Position numbers and translations under genes: made by a program. A DNA stretch of 64,000 nt from Podospora bellae-mahoneyi (Eukaryota > Ascomycota > Sordariomycetes > Sordariales > Podosporaceae): contig NC_085881.1 of the NCBI RefSeq assembly GCF_035222275.1, forward strand, positions 3,534,001 through 3,598,000, read 5' to 3'. Below the pieces are notes generated by a model, which did no database searches, was not told the origin of the DNA, and was given only the letters and a program-made list of their open reading frames with translations. Positions 11,263 through 22,390 of the stretch are shown here, one piece after another. Positions within the stretch are counted from its first letter, which is position 1, and every line of letters begins with the position of its first letter.

Positions 11263-12299
11263 TCCCGCATGAGATTCGGGCCCTCAAAAGAGGCGTTGGG
11301 TACCAGGGACTGGCTTTTAAATTTTAGACGACCTCCTGTTCTGATTTCCGCTGGTCGGAACTGCCTTCCCTTCTAGAAAATGAGTAGCAACAGTGTCGTC
11401 CAGTTCCTTCCTATCGACATGTCTTGTGCTCGACAAAGAGCTTCCATAAAAAGGGTTATTGAGTTTGTGTTGCCAGCGGGGGGGGGAGGGGGGCTGAACG
11501 GAGCCAGTTTTGAGGATACGTTGCCCTTTAGTGCAAAAAGACGGCAAACCTTTCTAAAACTCTCTATGTTCTTGTAGTAGAAAGCAAAAAGCTGCTACCT
11601 AGAGATGGGATATATAATAAAAGAGATGTCGAATCTCAAAAATGACGAATGCTCTTCCTGAAAATAATACCTAAGCCACAGCTGGCCAACACTGGGACGT
11701 CCTGTTACGAATGCAGTTGCGCACCTGCAGCCGTTTAGCGCATAAATGTAACGGGACTCGGAAGATCGCGGTGTCCTGCTATGTATCTGTTAATGCAATA
11801 CGGCCCACATGGCTGCGTCACTGTCTGTGCACGTGAAAGTGGCACAGGGTCTTGCCAGCTCCCGCAAGTACAGCCCTAACAGAAGTAGCTGGGCCACTGG
11901 AACACACCTGCAGTAAGGACAGCGTTTCCCTTTGGCTTGTGGCAGCGCCTCCGTCATCCATCGCCAGTCTTGCCAACTTGCACCAAGACCAGGAGTGAGA
12001 CTTGACTGCCTCTGTTCGGATCCAGTCCCACACAAGATGATTCGCTGCTAGAATCCTTTTCTGCCTTTTAAGTCTCCGGTTTTTGCTGTATACTACCTAC
12101 TAAGTAGGTGATTTTTTTTTTCTTCGTCCCCCATTTCCAGCTTGGGTTTTGGGACAGGGGCAACAACGGCAGGGTTCCGCCAAACGCGACTTGGTTGCCG
12201 TGTGTTCACGAGATGCTAATCGGCATTCTTCAACCATAGTACTTCTATTCTCTTCACCGCGCCATTGCGCATAGTAGCGCATCTTCTAATCATCTCACA
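11263..12299. promoter_or_regulatory. Divergent NEO1/SEC16 upstream region
   Basis: A 1037-bp intergene between the start codons of two early-secretory-pathway genes. It contains a G-run (about 11479-11493), a T-tract just after 12110, and pyrimidine-rich stretches near SEC16. No tRNA or protein gene was recognised. Confidence 0.45.
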
Positions 12300-15200
12300 A
12301 TGTCGTCCGATGCGCCGACGGCATCATGGCATCCCGCCATGATGCCCAATTATCTGGCTGCCGAACCACCTCCAAGTCTCCCAACAGAAGCTACTTCGAG
12401 TCCAACACCGAGTCCGCCGCCGCAAAATCAACCCGAAGCCGCCAGAGAGACTCGGCAACTGAGCCATGTTCATGAAGCTTCAGAAGACCACGACACGGGT
12501 GCTTGGTTTCCGGACTATGGGACTTCAAATGCCGCTTGGATGAAGAAGACTACGGACGATGCGCCAGCACCGGCACCGGCACCCGCGCCAGTCGAGGATT
12601 CAGCTGAACCTGCTCCTGAGAAGCCTGCTTCTGAGGAGAAGGCTGAAGAAACAGCGGCCGAAACTACCAATGCCTCCAAGCACCTCAGCACCATGTCCTT
12701 TACCCGAACCGTATCCTCGGAGATGAACTGGAACGACGACGATGACCCCGAGTGGAGTATCACCTCACCTGCGGCCCAGCACGACCCTTCCAAGTTCCTT
12801 CCAGAGACAGGAAGGACAAATTCGTTCCCCAATACCTCGCATTTGGAGCAGCAGCCAGCCCCAGAATTGGAACAGGCTCTCCCTGCCACTGAGGCCGAAG
12901 ACTTGATTAGAGAAATCGAACAAGAAGAGGCCGCTGAAAATGCGGCCGACGCAGGCCTTGACAACCAATTTGGCGAACAGAATGACCACCAGTATATTGG
13001 CGGTAACATCACAGGGACTGCCGAGGATGCTCAGGAGGCCAGGTTCGATGAAGGACTTGCCTTGATTCCTTCAGCTGAGCCAGCTGCGCCGCAGCCTGCG
13101 AAGAACGACGGCGCCGGAGACGATTTGTTCGGAGGGGATGGGGAAAGCGAGGAGGACGACTTTTTCAGCAATGTCAAAGGGGACGAGACCGAACACCAGG
13201 ATGCATTCGAGCCACAACCCCTGGAACGCAAGTCTACAATGGATGTCTTGAACTCGTTGAATGTTGGCTCAGCACATAACGGTTTCGAACCGTTGAAGGA
13301 GGCAGTCGAGGAAGAAGAGGCTGAGGATGAGGTGCCACAACCACAAGAAACCCAGGAACTCAAGGTGGAGGAGACCCCGGCTGCTTCACAGGACGAGCCG
13401 AAACCCGAAACCCAAGAGGATCTTGATGCCAAGTGGAAGGAGATGTTTGGTGATGAGGAAGAGGAAGAATTCCTCGAGTCCGATACTGAGCCAAAAGAGG
13501 AGGTGGACGCAGCTGCATTCCTGGGCAGCGATGACGAGAGTCTGCTCGATGACGAGACAGGCACGGAAGCGCCAGCAGCCCCGGGATATCAGCCAGCACC
13601 TACTGCGCCGGTTGCTACCAGCCAATATCTTCCCCAGCCGTCACCTGCAGCTGCTCCTGTAGTCAGCCCATATGTGCCGACTGGAACATCTAGGACCCCA
13701 ACCCAGGCGAATCCATATTTCCCACCAGCCTCAACTATTCCACCCGCTGCTATACCTCCATATGGGGTACCTGCCTCTGCTCCCCCAGCCCAAAACTTTG
13801 GATATGGCGCTCCTCCACTCCCTGTACAGGAGAAGCCCAAAGCACAAAGCTTTGTGGATAAAGGCAAGGGTGGGTATCAATCACCATATGATCTTCCAAT
13901 GGAGGTTGTGAAACCCAAGAAGCGCGCCAGCGCCTTGCCTCTTCAGAGAAACAGCTCGGCCCCCCTTGCCCCCGGACCAGTTGTCCCACCACCACCAAGA
14001 AGCGCAAGCTTATACCAGAGTCAACCCATGGCCTCTCCTCTGCCATCGAGCGGTCTTGCTGGGCCCAGTCTGGCGCGCCCTGGCTCCAGCGGCTCGTCAC
14101 AAGGTCAGGCTCCTGCAGCAGCAAAGAAGACTCCACAAGAGGCCTTCTTTGAGGATCTTCCCATCACAACGAAGCCTCGTCCTGCCTCCCGCAATAAGGG
14201 CTTACCATCTCCATCTCAAACAAGTCCATATGGGCCTCCGGCACAATCAGTGCCGCCCCACGCTGTTCCGCCTCCTGTGAATCATCAAATGGCACCGCCT
14301 CCGGGACCTTTCAGCCCCCCCGGATCTCAGTCGGAGTTCCCTTCTCTAGTGGCACCCCCCAAGGTCAATCCTTATGCTGCTTTGCCTTCCAGTGCTGGCC
14401 TGGCTCCCGCACCTGCGCCTGCAGCCTCGACTCGCTACTCTCCAGCCCCCCCTGGTGCTCCACAGCCGAATGGCCATGTCCCTCCTCCGGCCTTGAGCCG
14501 CTTCTCCCCCGCTCCTCCCTCTCGACAAGCCAGTGGTACCTACCCACCACACAGCGCGGCTTCGGCGCCTCCTATATTGCCTCACCAGCCCCGTACTTCA
14601 AGCCCGTTGGCTCATTTCGAGATTACCAATGAGCGATCTAGACCACACCAGCCGACTCATCTCGCCGAGAACACTTTGGCAGAGAGACGTAGTGTCAGCT
14701 CCATGCACGATTCCAGGCTCCAAAGGGTATCATCTTTGCCCCCAACACGGGAGGTGGAGGAAGAAGACGGTCCATCCGCAGCACAACAGTCCCCCCCTGG
14801 CCGTGTGATGCCTCCTCTTCCAATGTCTCCTCCAGAGTCGAAATATGCACCATCAGCGTTTCAAGCAAGACAAACGCCGCCCCCTTCTTCTCACTCTGGC
14901 CAAGCCATCTTGTCCCCTCCCAAGCGGGCAATGTCTACCCACAGTCCGTTGGTCATGTCTCCCGAATTTGCTCCGCCACCTAGGTCACAGACACAGTCAC
15001 CAGGAGCACTCTATGGCAACAGGGTCACCAAACAAGCCGAGCCGCTTCCTCGACCATCATCGGTCCAGGATCTTACGTCTCCTCACCTCACCGCATATGC
15101 CCCTCAAGTGCCAGCCCCAGCTGCCCCTGCCTCGACTTCCTCGCGCCCAAGAGGGTTCTCGCTCAACATGAATGTCATTCCGCCTACGGATGGGCGGGAG

Positions 15201-18200
15201 CATGATCCACTGCAGAGATGGAGGGGCGCTCCTCTTCTTTCCTGGGGCGTTGGCGGTTCAATGGTCACCATGTTTCCCAAGGAGGTGCCGCGCTATGGCA
15301 TGAACCAGAGTGTCCCGTCAGTTGTGCGTAGTCCTGGAGAAGTCAAGGTCAAGAACGCCAAGGACATTGCCCCGTTAGAGGAGCGCCTAACCAAGTTCCC
15401 CGGTCCCCTCAAGGGCAAGTCCAAGAAGAAGGAGGCTATCTCCTGGCTGAGTGCGGGCATTGAAACTCTCGAGCGTGGTTTGCCCAACACTTTTGGGATG
15501 CAATCCCATCTGGCTCATGACGATAAGCGAGCGTTTGAGCGGGTTCTCTTGTGGAAGATTCTGCGAGTTTTCATCGAGCATGACGGTATTCTCGAAGGCA
15601 ACCCTGCCGTTGAGAAGGCCGTAAGAGACTTGCTATCCCCCTCCCCTGCGACAGAAGCCGCGGTTCCGTACCTGAACGGGGGCGCTTCTCTTGGGCTTAG
15701 CGATTCACCCGCAACCTCCATGCGGACCGATTCCGTCGACTCGGCCACTGTTGAGAGCATCCGCCGACATCTTCTCAACGGCGAGAGTGAGAAAGCTATC
15801 TGGGCCGCGGCTGATCAGCGTCTGTGGGGTCACGCTCTTCTTCTTGCCAACGCCCTTGCTCCCAACCTGTATAAGCAGGTTGCGCATGAGTTTGTGAAGA
15901 AGGAGGTCAACTTCCCTGGCCATAACAATGAGTCGCTTGCCGCCTTGTATGAAGTCCTCTCAGGAAACCACGATGAGACTGTTGACGAGTTGGTGCCCGT
16001 TCATGCTCGTGCTGGGCTTCAGCTCGTTGCCAAGGACCCATCACTTGGGCCTTCCAAGGATGCTATGGAGGGTCTTGACAAGTGGCGCGAAACTCTCAGC
16101 CTCATCCTGAGCAACAGGAGCGTTGGCGATGCCAAGGCCATTAACTCACTCGGCACCTTGCTTTCTGGATATGGAAGGGCTGAAGCCGCTCATATCTGCT
16201 TCATGTTTGCACGCCACAACACCATCTTTGGCGGATTCGACGATCCAAACTCTCACTTTGTGCTGGTTGGATCCGACCACAAGAGGCAGGCTGAGCAGTT
16301 TGCCAAAGAGATTGAGCCTCTCTTGCTGAGCGAAGTGTACGAGTATGGCCAAAGCCTTGCCGGGAACTCGCACGTGGTCATTTCGAATCCTCACTTGGCC
16401 GCATACAAGCTGCAGCATGCATATGCCCTGGCGGAATACGGGTTCAGAGATAAAGCTTTGCAGTACTGCGAGGTCATTGCTGCGTCGATCACTGCACAGA
16501 CCAAACGCTCGCCCTATCATCATCACATCCTGGAAAATGCAGTCGAGGATCTTATGAAGAGGCTGAAGTCAGCCCCCAAGGAGGAGTCCAACTCTTGGAT
16601 CCCCAAGCCAAGCATGAACAAGGTCTCGGACTCGATGTGGAACCGCTTCAACAAGTTTGTTGCTGGTGACGACAATGATGAGTCTGGTCAGGGCGCTGCT
16701 GGTGATGCAGCTGAATCCGGGCCGTTTGGCCGAATTGCTGGAGGTACCCCGACTATTAGCCGGCCTCCATCTGCGAACAACCTGGAGACGTTTGGCGCTG
16801 CCATTCCCAGCTATGGCATGCCGGTCGCCTCTGTCTCCAACGGGCCTGTGGTGTCCTCGGCGCCGCCAACCAGAGCTGCCTCTCGCTATGCGCCAGGAGG
16901 CGCGGCTCAGCCTGCGGCCGGTGCTGGCAATCCGTACGCTCCACGCACTTCCATGGAGCGCAGCTCGGGCGAGTATAACCGGAGTTCCGTTGAGCTGCCC
17001 AGGAGGTCTCTGGACATGCAGTCCGGATACAGCCCGGTGAGGACCTCGTCCCCAGCTCAACAGTATACGCCATATGGCGGTGGATACAACCCTGCTGGGG
17101 AGTCGCCGCGCAGCCCACCGGTGCAGCAACAGCCTGCTCAGTTCGCTGCAGCCACACCAGGCTACCAGCCATATGGATATCCCGGTGCGCCGATCAATGG
17201 TGGGAATGCTGCCAGTGATCTGCCCACTCCCACTTCTGAGAAGCAAGGCTTTGAAACCAAGACTGAGGCCGCTGGGACCTCTGGTTATCAGGCCCCCTCG
17301 TACGGATATGAGCCGCCATCGTTCACTCCCTACGAGGCACTAAAGGAGGAGGAGAAGCCTGCATCGGAGGAGACTACTGGTGACAGCGGATATGAGCCTC
17401 CCTCGTATCAACCATACAGCTACGAACCCCCCTCATACCAGCCTGACCCGCCCTCTAACGAGGACGAAAAGTCTGGTGATGAGAAGCCCAAGCCCAAGAA
17501 GAAGAGTTTCATGGATGATGACGATGATGACTACCCTCCCATGAAGCCATCATCATCGACACCAGCGGAGAAGAGCAAGGAAGAGAAAGACAGGGAAAAT
17601 GCAGAGATGTTCCGCAAGGCAGCTGAAGAAGATGGTAGGCCCGCTTTCCCCCTCTTTTTCACCAGTATAACACCGCTGACCATATCACAGCCAAACGCGC
17701 CGAAGCAGCCAAAGCGCAAAAGAAAGGATGGGGCTTCGGCTCCTGGTTCGGCGGCAGGAAATCCGACGCCATGCCCCAGCAGCAAGAAGCCGCCGGCACA
17801 CCCAACAAGCCCATCCGTGCCAAGCTTGGCGAGGCCAATTCTTTCTATTACGACCCTGAGCTCAAGCGGTGGGTGAATAAGAACAGTTCTGGGGAGGACA
17901 CAGTCAAGAAGGCGACGCCTCCTCCTCCAAAGGCGGGACCGCCGGGTGGTGGTGCTAGGTCTGCGACGGCTAGTCCGTCTTTTCCTCCTCCGGGGGCGGC
18001 TGATCCGGGGAGGGCCAGTGCGCCTCCTCCGAGGGTTGCGTCTGTTGGGAACCTGACGCCGCCGGGGTCGGGATCTGAGATTGGTTTGAGTGCGCCGCCT
18101 GCTGGGCCGGTGGCCATGTTGAGGAGTGCGAGCAGTACTAGCACTGCTAGTGCGCCGCCTGGTGGTGGGGCGAGACCGCCTATGGGGGGTGCGGGACCGG

Positions 18201-18325
18201 CGAAGAGCTTAAGCAATAGCAGTAGTATCGATGATTTGTTGGGTGCGGCGGGGCCGAGGAGGCCGGGGCAGGGGAAGAAGCCTAGGAAGAGCGCTAGGTA
18301 TGTGGATGTTATGACGAAGGATTGA
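12300..18325 (+). CDS. SEC16: SEC16 COPII coat assembly scaffold
   Basis: Peripheral ER protein that organises ER exit sites and binds Sec23/Sec24/Sec31. Exons are 12300-17634 and 17691-18325 (56-nt intron, GTAGGC donor), giving 1989 residues. The N-terminal half is acidic and then very Pro/Ser/Ala-rich, as expected for a disordered scaffold. The central conserved domain starts near residue 974 ([14 protein letters not shown]) and continues as an alpha-solenoid to about residue 1430. The C-terminal part has Tyr/Pro repeats (YEPPSYQPY type, about 17304-17447), an acidic run ([10 protein letters not shown]), a charged helix across the intron, and the conserved WGFGSWFGG...[15 protein letters not shown] block. 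The very C-terminal Gly/Pro/Ala-rich tail is GC-rich. The frame runs on past the donor to 17876, so an intron-blind reading would truncate the protein. Confidence 0.95.
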
Positions 18326-18794
18326 TTGAGGATTATCAAAGGATTGGGATGGGAATAAGGGTTGGGGGAGATATGTGAATACGCTCATTATGGGGTTTAT
18401 GAAAGAAGGGTATAATAAAACGGGGGGAGAGGGGGTGGGGGGTACAGTGGGTTGTACAGTTGACTGTTTTGTATTTATAAAAGCTGAGCCTTTTGTGTAA
18501 TAACTTTTTGGTTTTTTGCTGGTGTTTGGTGGGTTGGGGTTGCGAATATATGGGATTCACAAGATTCTCTGTTTTATTATGGCAAATACTGTCTTGCTGT
18601 GTCATACATACTAAGGGGTATCTCTCTGTCTATCCCATTCTCGATATTAATAACGCCTTTTTCCATTGTGTCGCTGTCTGGCCCCCAGCAGTCCTAGACA
18701 GCAAATAACGCCGCGCTGCAAATCATTACCCGATATCCCATCCAGCTGCTATTCTCTTTACGAACTAAAAGACGAGACGTAATACTACCGCCTG
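18326..18794. other. Intergenic region between convergent SEC16 and HUS1
   Basis: This should be the two 3' UTRs. An AATAAA-type polyadenylation motif follows SEC16 near 18412. A G-rich run lies at 18421-18442. Nothing else was recognised. Confidence 0.5.
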
Positions 18795-19998
18795 TTAGCA
18801 ACCCCCCGGTCTCAAGATCTTCATGGAGGAAAAACTCACAGTAACAACATCCTCCATCTCCCCCACCCCACCGCTAGAATGCGGCACATAGACATACAGT
18901 ATCAAAGCGTGCTCATCGCTAAAACAAGCGATAACCCTCCCCTCCAGCCGTCCCACACTCAACACCCTGCTCCAGTCCTTCCCGTCGACCCTAACAGTAG
19001 CCCACTTATCCCTCCCCGCCTCTCTAAACACCGTACTCGGGTGCTCCTCGAGCGGCATCGCCAATTGACTAGGATCCAGCTCAGGGTTCTCCAGCCCGTC
19101 CCAGACAGAGGTTATATCCAGAGTGTCAGTTCTCAGCCGTAGCCGCAACGAGCCGTGCATGTTAGCTGATAACTCCAACTTTGGGTCCTTGGTCACGATG
19201 TTGTTGTGGGAAGAGGAGGAGGTAGAAGCGGCAGTCATAGCAAGCTTGGTGAACCGATCGGAGATTGCTTTGAGCTGGAGGAGGGGGGGAAGTTGGATGT
19301 GGACGTCTGGCTCGCGGACTTTGGGCTGCATGATTGTTTCTACTGTGTCTGGGTGCAGGACGCGGACGGGGATGTCCTGGGTGATGATCTTTTCGCGTTC
19401 TCGTCTCATTTGGAGTTCAAGGGGTTCAGTGGGGAAGGGGGAGGGGGTGTTGAAGGGGTCGTTGTCGTCGTCGTCGGCGGCGGATCTGGAATGAGGGGCT
19501 GCTGGGTTGGGACCCCCGGAATCTTTGGTCATTGTGTGGATTACCATCGATAACATCGGGGCGCCGTCCTTTTTTGTGAGGCGGAGGTTGGCGTTGTGGG
19601 AGTTGATGGCGGAGCGGAGGGCTCGTTGGAGGGGGGCGAGGGGGAGCTCGAGGTTGATGGTGTTGGCTGGTTCGTTGGATTGGAGTTGGTAGTTGTCGAA
19701 GATTAGGTCTGCTGAGAGGGAGCTAGATAGAGGCGTTAGCTAGCTAGTAGAGGGTAAATGGGGAGAAGGGGGGACATACGCCCAGACTTGTGATCCCACC
19801 TCTGGGATCACGGTGAAGCGGACCGTGTCATCGTCGAGACGGATCCAGGCGATCTTCTCGAGGGAGTTCAAGGCTGCGGCGAGCTCTGCGAAACATGTTA
19901 GCAACGGCCCACATAAATGGCAATCAGCGGGCAATAATTTGGTGTGGTAATTTACTTGAAAAAGTCCTGATGTTCTTGAGATCCGTCTTGAACCGCAT
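18795..19998 (-). CDS. hus1: HUS1 DNA-damage checkpoint clamp subunit
   Basis: PCNA-like subunit of the Rad9-Rad1-Hus1 (9-1-1) clamp, loaded at DNA damage to activate the ATR-type kinase. Exons on the minus strand are 19998-19956, 19885-19780 and 19722-18795, giving 358 residues. The spliced N-terminus MRFKTDLKNIRTF is the hallmark of Hus1. It continues with LNSLEKIAWIRLDDD and RFTVIPE across the first junction. The middle carries an acidic low-complexity insert (DDDDNDPFNTPSPFP). The protein ends soon after the EDVVTVSFSS strand, near the family's usual end. A GTGAGT within that last stretch could mark an alternative terminal intron, but its CTAAC lies too close to the AG to be a convincing branch site. 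Convergent with SEC16. Confidence 0.93.
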
Positions 19999-20413
19999 TT
20001 TCAATCCTCATACATGGCACATCACAGAAAAAAGGTAACACATGTGAGATGAAATGCAATCAATTAAGTTGTGCCGTCGCGTCGTGTCAGATCACAAGCT
20101 TACATCCATGGTACACACACTAAAGCTAGTGCGGGGTAGTACCTGGGGTTCCTGATCTGCCCCGCTATGCTTCCCTAGCTCCCCCGCCTAGATAAACCCC
20201 CCGTCCAGCTGTAGTCTATCGATGACAATTAAAAAGAAATCAGCCAAACGGCGCCTTCGTAGAAAACCAAAGCAGAATCCAAGTTCGTTGTAGCTGTACC
20301 CTGGCGCCTACCAAAAAATTCCATAGATATCCCCCACATGGTCGTTCATCCGTAACCCGTTTGTACACAATATTGCGTTCATGTCATCATACACAGTCCA
20401 TCACTTCATCCCG
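19999..20413. other. Intergenic region upstream of HUS1
   Basis: About 415 bp holding the HUS1 promoter and the 3' UTR of the RING gene, both on the minus strand. No motif was identified. Confidence 0.45.
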
Positions 20414-21169
20414 TTATACCTCCTGTGGAGCTTGTGCTTTCCACCACCTCTCCCATCCCGAATCCCTCGCTCTAGCCAGGTCCGGCTGGCCCCATAGCCC
20501 CGTCACATAAGGGGGATACTGTGGTGCCTGCCGACGATTCTCTCTTCTCCGGCGAGGGTTCAGTGCGTCGGCAATATATCGAAAAGGCCTCCATAGACGG
20601 CTCCTCTTCACCATGTACCCTGCCTGGACCCTCGCCTGATCGCAATACCCACAACTCTTCCAACCCAGATCGCCGAGTGCAGTTTTTTGTTTTGTAGTCG
20701 CCTTCTTCAGCTTTGAGACTGTACCAACGCATGGCATAGGGAGCACCGGGTGTCCGCAGGAGTGGTAGGCTTTCTGGCGGCAAATCGGGCATGTTGGACG
20801 GTTGTCTGCCACAGTGCCAAGATAATGCTTGATGCAATGACTTCCGAACCGGTGTCCACAAGGCAGCTCACTCCATGTTTCTGTCGTGCCTTCTGGGTTT
20901 TCTGTGCCGACTAGGTCGGTGCAGATAGGGCATGACGCTTCCGGGTCTGGGGTTTCGATTTTCTTTTCCGACTCGACCACGGTTGGCCCGCCTTTTCGGT
21001 CGTAGAAAGCTACCATTTTCCCCATTCTGCTGTTTAGGTGAAATAGCGTCTGGAGCAGAAGAAAAGATAATAAGAGGGGAGAGCTTTTGCCGATAACAGC
21101 GGCGATTTCTGTCCAAGTCCAAGGCCTGCCTGTGGCTATTTGCACTAGCGGTACAGCCCCGGGTGACAT
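20414..21169 (-). CDS. RING-finger protein, probable E3 ubiquitin ligase
   Basis: A 251-residue protein (or about 203/200 residues if translation starts at the internal MGKM near 21025). The RING domain runs about residues 80-131: CPIC, then after a loop CGHRFGSHCIKHYL, then CPICR. The position usually held by the middle His/Cys ligand is Gly (C-x-H-x2-G-x2-C), a variant I know from fungal RING proteins with CGHxFGxxC. A second set of Cys/His residues follows (CGH, CGYCDQ). The C-terminus is basic and then Trp/Pro-rich. A hydrophobic stretch before the internal Met (LLLSFLLLQTLFHL) is either a membrane segment or 5' UTR. Substrate and process are unknown. Divergent from ESS2. Confidence 0.72.
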   Translation of the reverse strand: MSPGAVPLVQIATGRPWTWTEIAAVIGKSSPLLLSFLLLQTLFHLNSRMGKMVAFYDRKGGPTVVESEKKIETPDPEASCPICTDLVGTENPEGTTETWSELPCGHRFGSHCIKHYLGTVADNRPTCPICRQKAYHSCGHPVLPMPCVGTVSKLKKATTKQKTALGDLGWKSCGYCDQARVQAGYMVKRSRLWRPFRYIADALNPRRRRENRRQAPQYPPYVTGLWGQPDLARARDSGWERWWKAQAPQEV

Positions 21170-22390
21170 TCAGATGAGTTGAAGGGGGGTTGTTGGGAAG
21201 GAAGGAGTCCCCTTTTTGCTTTTTGAGCAGCGTTCGGCGAGAAAATAGGCGTGGAGCGGAGGGCGGACAAGGCTGCCAGCAAAAGGCAGATTGGCTGGGC
21301 TGAGTTTCTAAGCCCGAAAGAACAACATGAGAGAAACAAGCGCGAGCAAAAGAAAAGAAGTGGAAGAAAACCAGGGCTCTTGGGGACAGCACAGCTGAAT
21401 GTCAAGAAGAAGATGGAGAGAGAGCAGGGCAGGCTGCCAGAATATATTTTGCACCCTCGACGTGTGAACTTCAGAACCAAACGACAACTGGTACCCGGAG
21501 CTCGGCCTCCCCAACTTATACCATCCACATCAACCTTAAAAGGCATGCGTCGAAGCAAACCTGACAGATGCCGGCGCGCCAATGAAATGACGCAGACACA
21601 TGATCATGACCTCTCCCTCGACACTCTTGCCTAGGCTCAGCGCCGGTCCCGTCTGCCAATGGGGGGGTCAATCAAAGCTAACAGCTCCCGTCAACTAGGG
21701 CTACCCAGGACTCCCGCATCAACCTGCGTCCCTGAGGCGACTAAATTCCGACAGCTAGCATCTCGACGGGCTGCTTTCGTACGATTTGTGCTTTGGAGAT
21801 TTTGAGTTTCTGCTACACGTCCTGGCATCCCCCAGCCCTAAAACGAAGCCGTTGTTTCTCCCCAGGCCCTCTTCTGTGCCTTCACCATGTTTGCTTCCGG
21901 AACTCCTTGAGGTGAGAGGACCTGGCCCGCAAGGTTCTTTCGAGACATGCATCACGGGTGGGGCACCTGATAGATCCACGCGGGCATCGAACCCACAGGC
22001 CACAGGTTCTCTCGAACTGCAACTCTCCGGCAAATGCAGATATGATTTGATGTATCGCTTTTCCCGAGGCTCTGGGAGGGTGTTGAAGAAGGTGAGCTCA
22101 TGACTGCATTATTCTCTCTTGCCAATAGCTTTCGTGCGTGGCTTCGTGAAATGGTCGGCATTTCTTATCACCTTATCTACATGCCCCCCCCCTGCTGCCC
22201 ACCCTCGCCGAACAGCCTTGGCAAGACACGGCCGCTTGGCAAAAGGTGAGAACCGACCACCGACCGCAAAACGCCACAAGAAAGTCCACTGCGCAAACAC
22301 GACCGTTGACACCTTGACACCTTGACACCTTGACACCTTGACACCTTGACAGCCCTGTCACCAACCACCACGTCGCATCACGCATACACG
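21170..22390. other. Divergent intergene between the RING gene and ESS2
   Basis: About 1.2 kb with no convincing coding frame. It contains a T-arm-like hairpin on the minus strand (about 21975-21996) and an 8-bp tandem repeat just upstream of ESS2, both listed elsewhere. Confidence 0.5.
22306..22351. repeat. Minisatellite (TTGACACC)n, about 5.75 copies
   Basis: Five perfect TTGACACC units followed by a partial TTGACA, ending 39 bp before the ESS2 start codon. The array therefore lies in the core promoter or 5' UTR. Each unit contains TGACA, the core recognised by TALE homeodomain proteins; that regulatory reading is only a suggestion. Confidence 0.95.

Noticed and set aside
18795-18850. Possible extra terminal intron in HUS1
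   Set aside because: A GTGAGT...CTAACAG pattern exists, but the branch-like CTAAC abuts the AG and the unspliced end is near the family's normal end.
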